In this document: positions 43,501-50,618 of the stretch, piece after piece
Layout: each line of letters opens with the position of its first letter
Numbering within the stretch: position 1 is the first letter of the stretch
Source: Labilibaculum sp041595635
GTDB taxonomy: Bacteria; Bacteroidota; Bacteroidia; Bacteroidales; Marinifilaceae
Direction of reading: 5' to 3'
DNA length: 64,000 nt
Assembly (NCBI RefSeq): GCF_041595635.1
Contig: NZ_JBFHJW010000002.1
Coordinates: forward strand, 1 to 64,000
Program-made: the position numbers and the translations under genes
The notes under the pieces: generated by a model
The model's input: only the letters and a program-made list of their open reading frames with translations
The model's database searches: none
What the model was told of the DNA's origin: nothing

Positions 43501-43642
43501 AAGAACCAAATTATATAGAGGAGCTGGCCTAGGGCTTGCGATTTCTAAAAGTATGGTTAATTTACTTGGAGGTGAAATTGGTGTTGAATCTGTTGTGGGA
43601 GAAGGTGCTTGTTTTTATTTTACACTGCCTATTGAAAATTAG
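40514..43642 (+). CDS. Reg_prop/Y_Y_Y sensor histidine kinase
   Basis: About 1042 residues from the ATG at 40514 (a later ATG at 40529 would also keep the signal peptide NRILLVFLILLISWQGFAQ). The periplasmic sensor is a double propeller of Reg_prop repeats (GNLWIGTGNGLSKYDG, GNIWIGKYGEGLSRL), then a Y_Y_Y domain. One membrane helix (WFQLLSLFCFLLVIYIFIVL) and a coiled coil lead to HisKA (FLSNMSHEIRTPLNAIVGF) and HATPase (N box ILSNLISNAIKFTE, G boxes VKDTGIGIS and GAGLGLAIS). Unlike hybrid two-component systems of polysaccharide loci it lacks receiver and AraC domains. Its response regulator is not adjacent. Confidence 0.92.
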   Translation: MEKKHMNRILLVFLILLISWQGFAQDNRFINFKLDDGLAQNYVYTISQDSLGNLWIGTGNGLSKYDGYSFQNFSEQDSLGGNFITSSLNTKNGLWFGHLNGKVSFYDGKNFTYYSNTNSSIVDLEKDVNSNIWVASQNKEFIKFKNEKSKAELYSNTLLQPVFTFKFIDDNRLLVGTSNGLCLCAISSDNRIKLVSEISEIPKNKIVDILQSKSKECFYILTENDGLFRLEQSESKFTVRKIPEAKEISKAQKLYEDKSGSLWITSLNSGLLKLIFSNNKSIKIEKYDEQNGLHTNAIKTIFEDREGNIWIGKYGEGLSRLVPLANSFLSFDEEKYSNSIHSICIVNEYKWIGTAKELLKVDLHSNKVVKVYDVNGNLENEKINALSDWKGKELWIGTERSGIFRLNYQTGKIKAQFLRLGNLEKSINSIITDNEFVWIATQKGLCRFSPETNNKKWFTMQEEGLPHNSVNYLLKDQQNRIWIGTLSNTLSYIKNDELIHFSLAAKSKLLNITSMVEDPKGSIWVGTQGNGVYLVNEDSTLNINYQHGLLSDYCYSMNSDGKRLWVTHRGGISQIRLADYYINTMQKNAGILSSTEFNKNSTAKGSNNVLYFGSNQGVYSYDISKEANNEVAPSLEVSFLQVDGEEYDYTNDLILPAGQYKIKLGFKGISMNEPEKIKYQYFLEGYEHDWSKPDNGRSVEYKHLSSGNYVFHLQAVNGIGVESLQVLDFKIKIKYPIWQKKWFQLLSLFCFLLVIYIFIVLREQNLKRIQRKLIQNLDDKTREVIAKEEVIKERKRTEKELIKAKDKAEESDRLKTAFLSNMSHEIRTPLNAIVGFSTMLQEPEIPTNSKERYLSILRSNTDDLLSLIDDIMDISSIEAGLLKIKHIECNPHTFLSELFTVHSKKMAELNNTTVQLNYLEKDIDLVIYSDPLRVKQILSNLISNAIKFTEKGSIDFGIESVKDGFVKFYVKDTGIGISESEKNVIFERFRKEHREVRTKLYRGAGLGLAISKSMVNLLGGEIGVESVVGEGACFYFTLPIEN

Positions 43643-43700
43643 ATTTTTGATTTTTAAAGCAGATTAGAATTTTTTAGTAAAATGTTTATATTTCGATTGA

Positions 43701-46700
43701 ATGAGAAAATTGAATAAAAATAGATTGCAAATATTGATATTTCTAATGATTTTGAGTCAAACCCTTATGGCTCAAAATAATCATTTTATTAACTATGGAG
43801 TTGATAATGGTTTACCTCAGGCTTATATTTATTCAATTAGTCAAAACTCAGAAGGTTATCTATGGGTTGGAACAGGAGATGGCTTGTCCTGTTTTGATGG
43901 AGCAAATTTCATTAATTATAATACCATGGATTCTCTTGCAGGTAATTTTATTTCTTGCAATTTAAATACTCCAAGAGCAGATTGGTTTGGCCATATGAAC
44001 GGAAGCTTAACTTTTAAGGATAAAAATGGCTTTCATATAGTAAGATCCAAGGCAGAAGATAAAAGTAGCATCACCGATCTTCATCAGAATAGTAATGGGC
44101 AAATTTGGTTGTCTAACCAGCGCAAAGGATTATTAAGAGTCATCGAAAATAAAAGAATAGAGCCGCTGATTTTTTCAGAAGGTCCATTTTCTGTTAACTC
44201 ATTTCAATTTGTCAACGAAAAAGATCTCTTATTAGGATCTAATGAAGGGGTTAAGTATTGTACTGTGGTTGATAATCAGATAGTTGTTCAAAATACAATT
44301 TCTGAAATAGGCCAAAATAGGATCAATCAAATAGTGAAAGAAAGAAGTGGCAATGCTTTTTTAATACTCAGTGAAAACAAAAATATTTACCACCTCACAG
44401 TAAAGGAAAATGCTTATTCTGTTTCCCAAATTAAAGTAAGAGGTGGATTGCAAATGGAATCCATCCAAAATGTATTTGAAGACAGAAATCTTAACTTATG
44501 GGTTTCTACCTTTGGGCAAGGAGTTCATAAACTTGCAAAAGATTCACTAGGATACCATTTTATGACCACCTTTAGTACAGAAAACGGACTTGAGAGTGAC
44601 AACAGTAAACTTTGCTTTGAAGATTCAGAAGGAAATATCTGGATTAGTGTTTATGGAAAAGGCTTGAGCAGATTGATCGATCCAGCCTACACTTTTTATT
44701 CTCCCGATGCATCTTATGGATCAACAATCTCAGCCATATCAAAAAATGCTGAATATGAATGGTTCGGAACCGATAAGGGTTTACTTAGAAAAAGTGTTGA
44801 TAACAATAAAGAACTTCGATTTTACGATAGTTGTCAAGGTTTACCATTCGATAAAATTACCTCCTTATATCAAAAGGAGAATGATTTATGGATTGGTACA
44901 GAAAAGAATGGTTTATATCGATTGAACATCAGTACCAATAGAATTGAACGCGAACTTATAGCTGATGGAATATTAGAAAATTCTATTAATTCAATAAATG
45001 GGAAAAACGATCAACTTTGGATTGCCACAAAAAAAGGAGCTTGCAATTACAACCTAACTACAGGAAAAAAGAATTGGTATACAATTAGCAAGGGAGGCTT
45101 ACCTCATAATTGTGTGAATCATATTTTTATCGATTCCAAAGATCGAATATGGATGTCGACTCTTAGTAGTTCATTGGTATTACTGGAAAATGGAAAAGTT
45201 ACAAACTTGTTTTTATCAGACGATAATAATTTTATTAACATTCGTAGTATTGATGAAGATAATGAGGGACGTATTTGGGTTGGAACATTAGGAAATGGCG
45301 TTTTCCTCTATCAAAAAGATTCAATTGTTAATTTGAGCTCCAAGGATGGTCTTTTATCTGATTACTGCTACTCTTTAATCGCTGATAATCAAAATAGAAT
45401 ATGGGTAGCACATCGTGGTGGAATAAGTCGAATTAATGCCGATACTTTTTTCATTAAACCTCTGCAAGAGAACATTGGTATTAGTAAAAGTGATGAATTT
45501 CAAGTGAATTCGAGTTTTGTCGATTTGGATAATAACTTGTGGTTCGGAATGAATAGTGGCTTGCTTAAGTTTAATCCTTCCCTGGAAATAAAAGCAAGTA
45601 TAGCTCCTGTGCCTAAAATTAAATCCATACAAATTAACGAACAAGAAATTGCACTAAGCGATAAAATTGTCTTATCGCCAGGTAGATATAAAATTAAAAT
45701 CGAATTCGTTGGCATCTATTTTAAAGAACCAGAATTGGTTAAGTATAGGTACATATTAGATGGTTATGATGAAGATTGGACGCAATTTTCAACGAATAAG
45801 CAAGTTACCTATTACGGAGTAAGTGATGGTAGTTTTGATTTTCTTCTCGAAGCTTCGAATGGTGATGGTATTACCAATGAATATCCTTTGAATTTGAGGA
45901 TTTATATCCAAACACCATTTTGGAAACAAACTTGGTTTTATTTACTGGTATTAGTTTTACTTATAATTCTGATTGTATTTTATATTAAAGGCAGAGAAAA
46001 AATATTAAAAAAAGAAAATCGAATCCTTGAGGAAAAGGTTCTAAAAAGAACACAAGAAGTGGTTAAACAAAAAGAGGAGATTGAAAAACAAAGGGATTTG
46101 ATTGAAAGTGCGAATAAAGATATTACAGATAGCATAAAATATGCAAGTAGAATTCAGGCTGCAGTAATTCCCCCAGTTAAATATCTGGAGAAAATTCTCA
46201 ATAAAAGTTTTATCATAAATAAACCCAAAGCAATAGTTAGTGGGGATTTTTATTGGGCAACTAAAATGGATAATAAAATAGTTCTCGCATTAGCTGATTG
46301 TACTGGTCATGGGGTGCCTGGAGCTTTTATGAGTATGCTGGGAGTTACCCTGCTCAATGAAATTGTTATTCATAAAAGAATAACTTCTTCTCATGAAATT
46401 TTGAATCAGCTTCGACAGGACATTATCATTTCTCTTCGTCAAAGTTATGGGGACGCCACTCCAAGTGATGGCATGGATATATCACTTATTGTAATGGATA
46501 CAGATAAGCGTGAATTGCACTTCTCAGGAGCTTTTAATCCTCTTTTGGTAGTTCGAAATGGCAAAATAATTATGCTTAAAGCGGATCGAATGCCCATAGG
46601 AATTTATCATCAGAGAATGGTTGATTTTAGCAGTCGTAAAATTGATTTGAAAACAAACGATATGCTTTATTTGTATACTGATGGTTATTCAGATCAATTT

Positions 46701-46871
46701 GGAGGAGTGGAAGATAAAAAATTCACAAGTCGAAAATTCAGAGATCTACTTTTGGATATCCATGAAAAACCAGTAGAAGAGCAAAAATCCATATTAGAAA
46801 AAACAATGGAAATTTGGATGAATGGAACCGAGCAAATAGATGATATTACAGTTTTAGGAATAAGAATATAG
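43701..46871 (+). CDS. Reg_prop/Y_Y_Y sensor with SpoIIE/PP2C phosphatase output
   Basis: A 1056-residue paralogue of the preceding kinase over the signal peptide, propellers and Y_Y_Y domain. It has one membrane helix (WFYLLVLVLLIILIVFYI) and a long coiled coil. The output is a PPM/SpoIIE serine phosphatase: IVSGDFYWATKMDNKIVLAL, ADCTGHGVPGAFMSMLG, SDGMDISLIVMD, LYTDGYSDQFGG and a final DDITVLGI carry the metal-binding aspartates. Such outputs usually act on anti-sigma-antagonist proteins. It ends the operon, 59 bases after the kinase gene, and a terminator follows. Confidence 0.92.
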   Translation: MRKLNKNRLQILIFLMILSQTLMAQNNHFINYGVDNGLPQAYIYSISQNSEGYLWVGTGDGLSCFDGANFINYNTMDSLAGNFISCNLNTPRADWFGHMNGSLTFKDKNGFHIVRSKAEDKSSITDLHQNSNGQIWLSNQRKGLLRVIENKRIEPLIFSEGPFSVNSFQFVNEKDLLLGSNEGVKYCTVVDNQIVVQNTISEIGQNRINQIVKERSGNAFLILSENKNIYHLTVKENAYSVSQIKVRGGLQMESIQNVFEDRNLNLWVSTFGQGVHKLAKDSLGYHFMTTFSTENGLESDNSKLCFEDSEGNIWISVYGKGLSRLIDPAYTFYSPDASYGSTISAISKNAEYEWFGTDKGLLRKSVDNNKELRFYDSCQGLPFDKITSLYQKENDLWIGTEKNGLYRLNISTNRIERELIADGILENSINSINGKNDQLWIATKKGACNYNLTTGKKNWYTISKGGLPHNCVNHIFIDSKDRIWMSTLSSSLVLLENGKVTNLFLSDDNNFINIRSIDEDNEGRIWVGTLGNGVFLYQKDSIVNLSSKDGLLSDYCYSLIADNQNRIWVAHRGGISRINADTFFIKPLQENIGISKSDEFQVNSSFVDLDNNLWFGMNSGLLKFNPSLEIKASIAPVPKIKSIQINEQEIALSDKIVLSPGRYKIKIEFVGIYFKEPELVKYRYILDGYDEDWTQFSTNKQVTYYGVSDGSFDFLLEASNGDGITNEYPLNLRIYIQTPFWKQTWFYLLVLVLLIILIVFYIKGREKILKKENRILEEKVLKRTQEVVKQKEEIEKQRDLIESANKDITDSIKYASRIQAAVIPPVKYLEKILNKSFIINKPKAIVSGDFYWATKMDNKIVLALADCTGHGVPGAFMSMLGVTLLNEIVIHKRITSSHEILNQLRQDIIISLRQSYGDATPSDGMDISLIVMDTDKRELHFSGAFNPLLVVRNGKIIMLKADRMPIGIYHQRMVDFSSRKIDLKTNDMLYLYTDGYSDQFGGVEDKKFTSRKFRDLLLDIHEKPVEEQKSILEKTMEIWMNGTEQIDDITVLGIRI

Positions 46872-46886
46872 ACTTTGTATGAAGTA

Positions 46887-46930
46887 AAAAAAAAGCCCCA
46901 AATGAATTAAATACAACATTTGGGGCCTTT
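46887..46930. terminator. Bidirectional terminator between the sensor operon and cysK
   Basis: GCCCCAAATG (46895-46904) and CATTTGGGGC (46917-46926) form a perfect 10-bp stem. A-rich sequence on the left and T-rich on the right serve both converging operons. Confidence 0.9.
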
Positions 46931-46933
46931 TAT

Positions 46934-47842
46934 TTAGAATAATCCCTCTACCGATAGGTAACGTTCTCCGGTATCGTAGTTAAAAGTTAGAATACTTGCT
47001 TTTTCTACTTCAGCAAGTTTTTTTTCTACTGCCGCAAGAGAGGCTCCAGTAGAAATACCAGCAAGAATTCCTTCTTTACTAGCCAAATCTTTTACTTTCG
47101 CAAAGGCTTCATCTTTTCCTACAGGAATAGCTCCATCTAAAATTTTGGTGTTTAAATTAGTTGGAATAAATCCTGCTCCAATACCCTGCAATGGGTGAGG
47201 GCCAGGTGCTCCACCGGCAATTACGGGAGACGATTCTGGTTCTACAGCAAATACTTGTAGTTTAGGAAATTTAGCTTTTAATATTTCTGCTACACCGCTG
47301 ATGTGCCCTCCAGTTCCAACACCAGTAATCAAAAAATCGAGACCATTTGGAAAATCAGCGATAATTTCTTTTGCTGTTGTAGTTCTATGTATCTCAATGT
47401 TAGCCTCATTTTCGAATTGAGAAGGCATCCAAGAATCTTTATTACAGGCAATAAGTTCTTCTGCTTTCTGAATTGCTCCTTTCATTCCCAATTCACGTGG
47501 GGTTAGAACAAATTCGGCACCATAAGCCGCCATTAAACTTCTTCTTTCCACTGACATTGATTCTGGCATTACCAAAATAATTTTGTAGCCTTTTACTGCA
47601 GCAACCATTGCCAATCCAACTCCAGTATTACCCGATGTTGGTTCAATGATAACTGATCCTTTTTTTAGAGATCCGTCTTTTTCGGCAGTTTCAACCATCG
47701 AAAGAGCAATTCTATCTTTAATACTACCTCCTGGATTGGTTCTTTCAAGTTTCATCCATACATTAGAGTTTGCACCAAATATCTTGTTTAATTTTACAGT
47801 AGGAGTATTGCCAATTCCTTCTAGAATGTTGTTTAATTTCAT
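46934..47842 (-). CDS. cysK: Cysteine synthase A (O-acetylserine sulfhydrylase)
   Basis: A 302-residue PLP enzyme making cysteine from O-acetylserine and sulfide. The PLP lysine is in NPGGSIKDRIALSM, the substrate loop is EPTSGNTGVGLAMVAA, and the phosphate-binding loop TGVGTGGHISGV. Length is normal. It follows cysE by 13 bases on the same strand, so the whole serine-to-cysteine branch is one operon under the Cys-rich leader upstream of cysE. Confidence 0.96.
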   Translation of the reverse strand: MKLNNILEGIGNTPTVKLNKIFGANSNVWMKLERTNPGGSIKDRIALSMVETAEKDGSLKKGSVIIEPTSGNTGVGLAMVAAVKGYKIILVMPESMSVERRSLMAAYGAEFVLTPRELGMKGAIQKAEELIACNKDSWMPSQFENEANIEIHRTTTAKEIIADFPNGLDFLITGVGTGGHISGVAEILKAKFPKLQVFAVEPESSPVIAGGAPGPHPLQGIGAGFIPTNLNTKILDGAIPVGKDEAFAKVKDLASKEGILAGISTGASLAAVEKKLAEVEKASILTFNYDTGERYLSVEGLF

Positions 47843-47855
47843 ACGTGAATGATTT

Positions 47856-48695
47856 TTATATTTGAAAATTTATGATTTTGCTTTCATCAAGGTTCGTTCT
47901 AACCCTGGTTTCATGTTTGTGATATACAATACTATCGGATTCTACACTAGAAGTTAACCACACGTTACCACCAATAATGCTGTTCCTTCCAATAATAGTA
48001 TCTCCTCCTAAAATAGTCGCACTTGAGTAAATAATTACATTGTCTTCAACGGTAGGATGTCGCTTTTTCTTCGCAAGACTCTTTTTAACTTGCAAAGCTC
48101 CCAGGGTTACTCCTTGATAGATTTTTACGTTGTTTTTAATGATTGCCGATTCTCCAATTACAACACCAGTTCCGTGATCTATAAAAAAAGATTTTCCGAT
48201 AGTGGCTCCGGCATGAATATCAATACCTGTTTTTGTATGTGCATACTCACTCATTAACCTCGGAATAATGGGCACATCAAGATGATAAAGCACATTACTC
48301 AAGCGATAAACCAAAATGGCAAAGAAACCTGGATAAGCAATAATTACTTCACCGATACTGCGTGCTGCAGGATCAAAATTTTGTATTGCATTTGCATCCA
48401 ACAAAAGATCTCTGTAGATTTTTGGGAGAGTTTTCATAAAGTCGTGAGTGATTTTCTCAAGTGGTGCATTCAACTCATCTTTTACTGGAAGAAGTAGTAA
48501 TTTAAGCAAGGATTCCAATTGATATAGTAAAGCTTCCTGTTCACAACTACTGTTAGATCTACGAGCTCTGATGGGAAAAAGGGTGTTCATGGCTTCTTCT
48601 ACAAATCGCTGAGCAAGATCCCTACTTGGCATATCGTATTCTGAATTTTTCCTGGAAGCTTGCAATTCTTCCATAACTTTTGACAAATAAGACAT
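47856..48695 (-). CDS. cysE: Serine O-acetyltransferase
   Basis: A 279-residue enzyme acetylating serine for cysteine synthesis. The C-terminal left-handed beta helix of hexapeptide repeats is clear (GIDIHAGATIGKSFFIDHGT, GVVIGESAIIKNNVKIYQGV, then ILGGDTIIGRNSIIGGNVWL), with the catalytic His-Asp dyad in FIDHGTGVVIGE. The long N-terminal helical part matches the EpsC/SAT form of Bacteroidota. The gene is first after the poly-cysteine leader ORF, with about 100 bases between leader stop and cysE start. Confidence 0.95.
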   Translation of the reverse strand: MSYLSKVMEELQASRKNSEYDMPSRDLAQRFVEEAMNTLFPIRARRSNSSCEQEALLYQLESLLKLLLLPVKDELNAPLEKITHDFMKTLPKIYRDLLLDANAIQNFDPAARSIGEVIIAYPGFFAILVYRLSNVLYHLDVPIIPRLMSEYAHTKTGIDIHAGATIGKSFFIDHGTGVVIGESAIIKNNVKIYQGVTLGALQVKKSLAKKKRHPTVEDNVIIYSSATILGGDTIIGRNSIIGGNVWLTSSVESDSIVYHKHETRVRTNLDESKIINFQI

Positions 48696-48780
48696 TGATT
48701 TTTTGATTTAAAAATGATGAATACGCATAAGATAACTTATTAGCTATAAGTGAACTTTTGTGTAATGTTTTGATTACTGT

Positions 48781-48800
48781 GCTAGGTTTTTTTACCTAGC
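48781..48800 (-). promoter_or_regulatory. Hairpin overlapping the stop of the Cys leader ORF
   Basis: GCTAGGT, a loop of six A (minus strand) and ACCTAGC form a perfect 7-bp stem. The 5' arm contains the last Cys codon base pair and the TAG stop of the leader. There is no U-run after it, so it is not an intrinsic terminator by itself. Downstream CTTAT-AGCTA-ATAAG-TTAT-CTTAT offers two mutually exclusive 5-bp hairpins before cysE. Confidence 0.65.
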
Positions 48801-48969
48801 AACAACAACTACACAAACAACAACAACAAATTTGATTGTTATTATGCTTAATCGTAATAGCATCTGGATAATAAATGGGAGTTCGAGATATATGGGAGTG
48901 CATAACCAATGCATCCGAATAAATTCGGATTTTATTGTTGTTTGTGTTATGTAATGATTCTCTATCCAT
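48796..48969 (-). CDS. Poly-cysteine leader peptide of the cysEK operon
   Basis: A 57-codon ORF from the ATG at 48969, ending QICCCCLCSCCC: eight of the last ten codons are Cys (TGT x7, TGC), directly before the stop. The ATG lies 17 bases after a TAGCTTTG -7 element, so it would be the first ORF of the cysE-cysK transcript. An upstream GTG in the same frame (48987) would overlap the promoter element and was rejected; an internal ATG at 48903 is possible. A ribosome starved of Cys-tRNA would stall here, so it is read as a cysteine-sensing attenuator. Confidence 0.8.
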   Translation of the reverse strand: MDRESLHNTNNNKIRIYSDALVMHSHISRTPIYYPDAITIKHNNNQICCCCLCSCCC

Positions 48970-48986
48970 TTTTGAAGTTTGTTTCA

Positions 48987-48994
48987 CAAAGCTA
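48987..48994 (-). promoter_or_regulatory. Promoter -7 element of the cys operon
   Basis: TAGCTTTG on the minus strand is an exact TAnnTTTG match, preceded by an A/T tract. Transcription would start near 48980. The remaining sequence to 49281 is AT-rich and must also carry the divergent promoter of the phosphatase gene, which I could not place with confidence. Confidence 0.6.
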
Positions 48995-49281
48995 TAAAAA
49001 AAAAACTAATTAGGAGTTTGGTGTCTTAATATTTCTGTTAATAAATTGTTATTTACGATATAAAAAATTGTGCAATCGATGGATTTTGATTTTTCTACTT
49101 TATCGAGTATCTTAAGTGAATAAGAATGTTTTAAACTAAAAACTATAAAAGTAAGCGGAACAATATTTTTTGGAACTTAGCTTGTGTTTTTACACAGATG
49201 TGATCATCAGTAATTACTTGTTGAATAGTCACTTAAGAGGTTTGTCTGTTTGCTTGTAAACTAAGAAATTAATTAGAATTA

Positions 49282-49752
49282 GTGAAAAAGAAAATACTTT
49301 TTGTTTGTTTGGGAAATATCTGCCGCTCGCCAAGTGCCGAGGCTGTTATGAAAGAATATATTAGCATAAATCAATTAGAAAGTGCTATGGTGTGCGATTC
49401 AGCTGGAACTTCTGGCTGGCATATTGGAGATTTGGCTGATAATCGTATGAGAAAGCATGCAGCGAAGCGAAATTATAAGTTAGAAAGCATTGCTAGGCAG
49501 TTCGATCCCGAAAAGGATTTTGATGCTTTTGACCTGATTATTGGAATGGATGCTCAAAATTTAATTGATCTCAGAGCATTGGCCAGAAATAAGACAGATT
49601 TGCAAAAACTAAAACTGATGACCAACTATTGTACTAGGCATTCAAATTATGATTCAGTACCTGATCCATATTATGGAGGAGATGAAGGATTTGAATTAGT
49701 ACTTGATATTCTGGAAGACGCATGTGAAGGTTTACTTAAAGAACTACAATGA
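49282..49752 (+). CDS. Low-molecular-weight protein tyrosine phosphatase
   Basis: A 156-residue phosphatase with GTG start. The P-loop VCLGNICRSPSAEAVM carries nucleophile C9 and R15, and the acid loop is VPDPYYGGDEGF. The fold length is normal. The stop overlaps the start of a fructosamine-kinase-like gene by four bases. LMW phosphatases of this type can dephosphorylate ribulosamine/erythrulosamine 5-phosphates on proteins, and bacterial FN3K homologues are found beside them. A role in protein deglycation is therefore more likely here than tyrosine signalling. Confidence 0.92.
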   Translation: MKKKILFVCLGNICRSPSAEAVMKEYISINQLESAMVCDSAGTSGWHIGDLADNRMRKHAAKRNYKLESIARQFDPEKDFDAFDLIIGMDAQNLIDLRALARNKTDLQKLKLMTNYCTRHSNYDSVPDPYYGGDEGFELVLDILEDACEGLLKELQ

Positions 49753-50618
49753 GGCAAGAGGCAGTTTTTACTAGAATAGAGGATGTAATTGGACAAAAAA
49801 TTACAGGTTTTAAATCTATTGTTGGCGGTAGTATAGCTACAACCAATCAAATCCGTTTTGAAAGTGGCCAATACGCCTTTTTAAAAACAGAAGCCTATAC
49901 TGAAGATATGTTTGCTAAAGAGGTGAATGGATTAAATGAAATTCGAAAAACTGGTTGCATACGTGTTCCCGATGTTTTATATGTTGATTCAGAAATATTA
50001 TTGCTCGAATTTATTGAGGAAGGAAGATTAGATAAGGATTTTTTTCGTCGTTTTGGAGTTCAAATGGCAAACCTTCACAAAAACACAGCTATCAAATTTG
50101 GATTTAAAGAAGATAACTACATTGGAGCCACTCCACAAATAAACAAATCTAGTAAAATGCAAGCTGAAAATTGGTGCGATTTTTACTACAATAAGCGTCT
50201 TCTTTATCAGTACAAACTAGCAGAAAAAAATGGTTTAGTTGGAAACGAATTAAAGAATGGTTTTTTGATTTTAGAAGGAAGAATAGAAGAAATATTAGAA
50301 GGAAGCGAAGAAAAACCTTCTCTATTACATGGCGATTTATGGCGAGGTAACTTTCTTTGCGATAAAGACTCAAATCCTTGCTTAATTGATCCCGCTGTTT
50401 ACTATGGTCACAGAGAATCAGATCTGGCTATGACCAAACTTTTTGGTGGATTTAATGAAGACTTTTATCGAGCTTATCAGAAAGAAAAACCACTACCACA
50501 AGGATATGATAACCGCGAAAACATTTACCTGCTGTATCATATCCTTAATCATCTAAACTTGTTTGGGAACAGTTATTACGGTCAAGCTGTCAGACTTGTT
50601 TGGTCGTACCTTCACTAG
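49749..50618 (+). CDS. Fructosamine/ribulosamine-3-kinase family protein
   Basis: A 289-residue kinase of the FN3K family (aminoglycoside phosphotransferase-like fold). The phosphate loop region is VGGSIATTNQIRF. The catalytic loop is LLHGDLWRGNFLCD (Asp and Asn), and the metal site is CLIDPAVYYGHRESDLAM, the family signature. Bacterial members phosphorylate ribulosamines or erythrulosamines on proteins at C3, after which the adduct falls off. It is translationally coupled to the phosphatase gene and its 3' end overlaps the convergent cbiA gene by 29 bases. Confidence 0.9.
   Translation: MRQEAVFTRIEDVIGQKITGFKSIVGGSIATTNQIRFESGQYAFLKTEAYTEDMFAKEVNGLNEIRKTGCIRVPDVLYVDSEILLLEFIEEGRLDKDFFRRFGVQMANLHKNTAIKFGFKEDNYIGATPQINKSSKMQAENWCDFYYNKRLLYQYKLAEKNGLVGNELKNGFLILEGRIEEILEGSEEKPSLLHGDLWRGNFLCDKDSNPCLIDPAVYYGHRESDLAMTKLFGGFNEDFYRAYQKEKPLPQGYDNRENIYLLYHILNHLNLFGNSYYGQAVRLVWSYLH

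Noticed and set aside
48970..48987. GTG-initiated upstream extension of the cys leader ORF
   Set aside because: The GTG lies within the predicted -7 promoter element, so it would be upstream of the transcript start. The ATG at 48969 is better placed.
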